A DNA stretch of 64,000 nucleotides. Origin: Roseivirga sp. UBA6061. Lineage in GTDB: Bacteria; Bacteroidota; Bacteroidia; Cytophagales; Cyclobacteriaceae. The position numbers and the translations under genes are program-made. The notes under the pieces are model-generated. The model did not search any database. It saw nothing but the letters and a program-made list of their open reading frames with translations, and was not told where the DNA came from. Within the stretch, counting starts at the first letter, position 1. Each line of letters opens with the position of its first letter. Positions 61,045-64,000 of the stretch are shown here, one piece after another. The stretch is from positions 62,001 through 126,000 of the forward strand of contig DIYF01000061.1 of the NCBI GenBank assembly GCA_002427745.1, written 5' to 3'.

Positions 61045-62819
61045 TATCTCTTGGTGTTTGAATTATACAGCCCCACTACAGTCAGGTACTCTACCCAGGT
61101 ATCTGGTCGGTCATGAGTGATGTACTGAGGTGTTACCATGCTCTGAATCTCCATCCTGGATCTACTGTCTTTGTAGCGGAAGTAGGAGCTGGAACTGGTC
61201 GTAAGTTTCATTACATTACCGGTACTCCAGCGGCTGGGATCATGCCCCGGACGACCGCGCGGATCAAGAGGGCCGGAAGACCATAACCCCGTTCGGTATC
61301 CTTGACTTTTTGTGTACTCCCATACACTTAAACCTCCAGGGAATGTCTTGCTATCAAAGGCTGGTGCTTTCAGCATGCCATCATTGTTGGCAGCGTCAAA
61401 TTCGAAGCCTACTACATTACCCTCCGCTATCCAATCTGTGATAAATGCGGTACCCTCATTAGGAGAATAATCCACAATGTGGATGTTGAGGTCATCTTTC
61501 AGGGATTTGTAAATGCCGCCAAGTTGTGTTTTTGCGGTGGCCACTGGCATAATCAACTGTTTATCCGGAGGTGCTCCGGAATTCGTCCGAATCATTTTGA
61601 CAGCTATTTGGTGCAGTACGTTTTTCTCTGCGGCTATGAACAAGCATCGCCTCATTACTTCAAGATTGTGATTGGTAGGTACCGACTTAATGTCCAAATA
61701 GAGCATAATGTCCTTACCGCTGATATAATCGCAAATCTGGCTAAAGGAATTGAAAGCCTGATTGGTCATATCGCCTAACCTTACATACTGATTGCCCGCA
61801 TTTAATGCAGTCTTATAAGTCTTGTCCCAGTAGCGGTTACGGTATTTGAGACTACTGATCTCCGACCAGTTTTTCTCTTCCGTCTCGGTAGTACTTAAGG
61901 TATTGTTTAATGTAGCGAAGTCGGTAGCATAGCCCAGCCAGTCGTCATGGAAAATGATCGGTATGTTATCCTTCGTCATTCTAAGGTCTACCTCTATGTA
62001 TCTGAAGCCTTCGTCATAAGCCTTTTGGACTGCGGCCCGACTGTTTTCAGGAAACTCACCACGCATACCGTGGTAGCCTCTATGAGCAATCACAATAGCC
62101 TTCTTATTTGTCGCATTAGATACGTTTTTGAAATCGGCTACCGCATCACACCCTGCATAAGAGGGATTGCCGGTACATGGATTCGTATAATCCACAAAAT
62201 CACCACCATCCAACGGTTCAACACCCGGTATCCTTAGCTCTTTAATGTCTGCCAGGGTTACGCCATTGGAGAGAGCGATCGTTATTTTTATGGGCTCATT
62301 GGCTGCGCCTACTCCAGAGAATCCAGGACTTGGGTTAGACACATAGGCTGCCCAGGCATTGTCTCTAACAAGACTCAAATCATTAGCTGAGCTATACTTT
62401 TTTGACCAACAATACAGGTACCCAGGCACAAAATGATTGAACGTTACCTCGTCACCATCATAAATTTTGCCAGAAACCAGTTGGTCATTGGTAAAAGAAG
62501 TTACTTGGGTACCGTATAAAAGGGCAGGGTAATTTTCATGATGATTACAAAGAGCACCTGTGTAGATATTGAGGTTGCGGGTCATATCTACCTGAACTTC
62601 TACTGTCCACCCCGACCCTGGCTTTGTCACATTGATGCCGTGTTGGGTTTTGGACTTAAAGTTCATGGCTTGGTTCAGGTTCATGGTAGTGGTCAATACA
62701 TGACATTCATCCCCTGGACAGCTTTGTGCCTTGAGTGTCTGTGTCAGCATACAGGTTAACAGGGGTATGGCCAGTAGTAGCCTGAGTCTACTACTATAGT
62801 TGAGTAGAAACTTATTCAT
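61044..62819 (-). CDS. Secreted GDPD-domain protein with novel N-terminal domain
   Basis: The ATG at 62819 gives 591 residues. After a signal peptide (AIPLLTCMLTQTLKAQS), residues 35-235 form a cysteine-containing domain without a recognised family. The GDPD/PI-PLC domain follows with AIVIAHRGYHGMRGEFPENS, YIEVDLRMTKDNIPIIFHDD, and a long insertion before VVGFEFDAANNDG. Most catalytic positions are present. It lacks a sorting domain, unlike the next gene. The start overlaps the previous gene's stop by eight bases (ATGAATAA). The likely role is release of glycerol or inositol phosphodiesters outside the cell. Confidence 0.85.
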   Translation of the reverse strand: MNKFLLNYSSRLRLLLAIPLLTCMLTQTLKAQSCPGDECHVLTTTMNLNQAMNFKSKTQHGINVTKPGSGWTVEVQVDMTRNLNIYTGALCNHHENYPALLYGTQVTSFTNDQLVSGKIYDGDEVTFNHFVPGYLYCWSKKYSSANDLSLVRDNAWAAYVSNPSPGFSGVGAANEPIKITIALSNGVTLADIKELRIPGVEPLDGGDFVDYTNPCTGNPSYAGCDAVADFKNVSNATNKKAIVIAHRGYHGMRGEFPENSRAAVQKAYDEGFRYIEVDLRMTKDNIPIIFHDDWLGYATDFATLNNTLSTTETEEKNWSEISSLKYRNRYWDKTYKTALNAGNQYVRLGDMTNQAFNSFSQICDYISGKDIMLYLDIKSVPTNHNLEVMRRCLFIAAEKNVLHQIAVKMIRTNSGAPPDKQLIMPVATAKTQLGGIYKSLKDDLNIHIVDYSPNEGTAFITDWIAEGNVVGFEFDAANNDGMLKAPAFDSKTFPGGLSVWEYTKSQGYRTGLWSSGPLDPRGRPGHDPSRWSTGNVMKLTTSSSSYFRYKDSRSRMEIQSMVTPQYITHDRPDTWVEYLTVVGLYNSNTKR

Positions 62820-63597
62820 GATCAATTGACTTTTCCAGTTTTTCAATTCTTTCCAAGAGACTCTCGATGATCGAATCTTGGTCTTTGATTTTGTTTTCCT
62901 GCTCTATAGTATGAAGAGTTAACTCCTCAATGGTTTGTACCATGCGTTTGGTCATGTTACCCACGGTAAACCCCTTAGTAGCTACCTGACTGGCGGTAGG
63001 CATAGTAGGCAGGTGACCATTTGCTTTGATAAATGACTCTACCTGGCTAAGGCTCTTTAATTGATAGTTATCTTCAAAAACATAATCGGGCCAGTCTGGC
63101 AGTTGGGCCAGGGCGAAATCCGTGCTTACGATCCCTTCTTCTACCCATAGCAAATAGTCTTTGTATTCATCTTTGCCACTGTAGCCAGCGCCAAAACCCT
63201 CTTCGCTGCCGCCATCTTCTGAAATGTACACTCGCCCATCAAAGTGCGCCACAGCTCCGGTGATCATAGTTTCTGTACCTACGGCTAGTTTGTTTTGGAT
63301 CCGAAGTCCGTCCTTATCCCACAATAAATCGTTGGTCCAGGACGCACTGGAATTAAGCCGGGAGGTGAAACGAATTTGATTGTTGTAGAGCCTCATATAG
63401 TACTCCGGATTGTTACTTGACCCAGATCGGAAATTCAACTCGGAGGTAGAGTAAGACCGATTTTTGTTAATGTACCAGATGTTTTTACTGGTGCCGTTAG
63501 TAGTAGTGGTTTGGGCAGAAAGGTTGTTTGACAAGAATAGCGTCAGAGCGAAAATAGATGTGCCAATGATGCTGAGTAATCTTAATTTGGTTTTCAT
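62812..63597 (-). CDS. Secreted tail-fibre-like protein with C-terminal coiled coil
   Basis: The 261-residue product has a signal peptide (ALTLFLSNNLSAQ) and a beta-rich N-terminal part. The C-terminal third contains WPDYVFEDNYQLKSLSQVES, FIKANGHLPTMPTASQV and a coiled coil (IKDQDSIIESLLERIEKLEK), the pattern of a widespread Bacteroidota extracellular family with phage tail-fibre-like ends. Function is unknown; trimerisation or adhesion is plausible. It heads the operon with the GDPD-domain and T9SS cargo genes. Confidence 0.8.
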   Translation of the reverse strand: MKTKLRLLSIIGTSIFALTLFLSNNLSAQTTTTNGTSKNIWYINKNRSYSTSELNFRSGSSNNPEYYMRLYNNQIRFTSRLNSSASWTNDLLWDKDGLRIQNKLAVGTETMITGAVAHFDGRVYISEDGGSEEGFGAGYSGKDEYKDYLLWVEEGIVSTDFALAQLPDWPDYVFEDNYQLKSLSQVESFIKANGHLPTMPTASQVATKGFTVGNMTKRMVQTIEELTLHTIEQENKIKDQDSIIESLLERIEKLEKSIDHE

Positions 63598-63772
63598 AAT
63601 CTTTGGAATAAGTGGTTAATGGTTATATCTATTCAGGGCAGTGTACAAGGGGGGCGCACCCACTGTGTGGTATTACCAAATTGTTTACTTTTCTACAGGA
63701 GAGGTGGTATCTCGCTTTCTTAAGCACTATTGGTCTGGGCTTAGTTCTTTGTAAAGCGAGTTGGATCACAAC

Positions 63773-63797
63773 AAAAAAACCGGGCATAGCCCGGCTT
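63773..63797 (-). terminator. Terminator of the partial T9SS gene at the right edge
   Basis: On the minus strand CCGGGC-TAT-GCCCGG is a 6-bp perfect stem with three-base loop followed by seven T. It lies 30 bp after the stop at 63827. Confidence 0.85.
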
Positions 63798-63826
63798 TCT
63801 GTGGTTGTAAGAAGTTGATGTATCGA

Positions 63827-64000
63827 TCAGTTCATGATTAACTTTTTCTGGTACACTTTGCCATCGGCCACTACCCTCACCAGATAAAAACCTCTGCTAT
63901 AATGAGTAGTGGAAATAGTGGTCTCTTTCAGCGAGGTATCATCTACTTCATAGTAACCGGCCACCTGGCCATTTTCCCTGTAGAAATAAATGCCCGCTTG
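63827..64000 (-). CDS. C-terminal sorting domain of a T9SS cargo protein (partial)
   Basis: Only the last 57 residues are in the window. They read GIYFYRENGQVAGYYEVDD and end VYQKKLIMN. This matches the C-terminus of the protein at 60010 almost residue for residue, so the gene encodes a paralogous cargo or one with the same sorting domain. The body of the protein lies beyond the right edge. Confidence 0.85.
   Translation of the reverse strand, partial: QAGIYFYRENGQVAGYYEVDDTSLKETTISTTHYSRGFYLVRVVADGKVYQKKLIMN

Noticed and set aside
1..64000. Mobile elements, tRNA or rRNA genes
   Set aside because: I found no transposase, integrase, terminal inverted repeats of IS type, or tRNA/rRNA-like sequence.

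Overview
The window comes from a member of the Bacteroidota, most likely a gliding, probably marine Cytophagales bacterium. Evidence: three SusC/SusD pairs, two ECF-sigma/FecR/STN-SusC cascades, a lipoprotein TamA homologue (TamL type), type IX secretion C-terminal sorting domains, TAnnTTTG-like -7 boxes and weak Shine-Dalgarno signals. I see no rRNA, tRNA, insertion sequence, prophage or CRISPR array. The genus cannot be fixed from the sequence alone.

Bases 1-15.4 kb are core functions: a PAP2 phosphatase fragment coupled to hemF, a fused 2-oxoacid dehydrogenase E1, tamL divergent from an RNA methyltransferase, a compact purC-STAS-rnz-yhhQ operon, a MORN-repeat protein, a thiolase, a lytic transglycosylase and a PLP enzyme. 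The E1 gene and the thiolase share a CTAAC-N4-GTTAG palindrome in their upstream regions, which looks like one repressor operator.

Bases 15.4-23.2 kb hold a possible signalling/protease module: an ECF sigma factor, a membrane anti-sigma-like protein with a periplasmic TPR domain, a 65-residue membrane miniprotein and, convergent to them, two paralogous periplasmic TPR-CHAT caspase-like proteases. The two protease genes share a nearly identical 114-bp leader. The gene set resembles in outline the TPR-CHAT/sigma/anti-sigma part of type III-E CRISPR systems, but sits here with no CRISPR genes.

Bases 24.9-64 kb form a large organophosphorus-acquisition island. A cupin-HTH regulator is divergent from a phosphonatase-like hydrolase, an organophosphate-antiporter-like MFS carrier and an HpnW-type FAD oxidase. 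Then follow SusC/SusD, a lipoprotein, an alkaline-phosphatase-superfamily lipoprotein, a PhoX-like phosphatase, two metallophosphoesterases, a class III PLP enzyme (candidate hydroxy-aminoethylphosphonate ammonia-lyase) and a GDPD-like enzyme. Two further sigma/FecR/SusC/SusD units end in a purple-acid-phosphatase-like enzyme and in a GDPD plus metallo-beta-lactamase hydrolase. A minus-strand operon adds a secreted GDPD-domain protein and a type IX cargo. I infer that surface and periplasmic enzymes release phosphodiesters, phosphate or aminophosphonates, SusCD complexes import substrates, and cytoplasmic enzymes cleave the C-P bond. Direct repeats resembling Pho boxes precede the sigma genes, and an identical 13-nt motif lies 56-73 bp downstream of the last gene of each of the three SusCD units.
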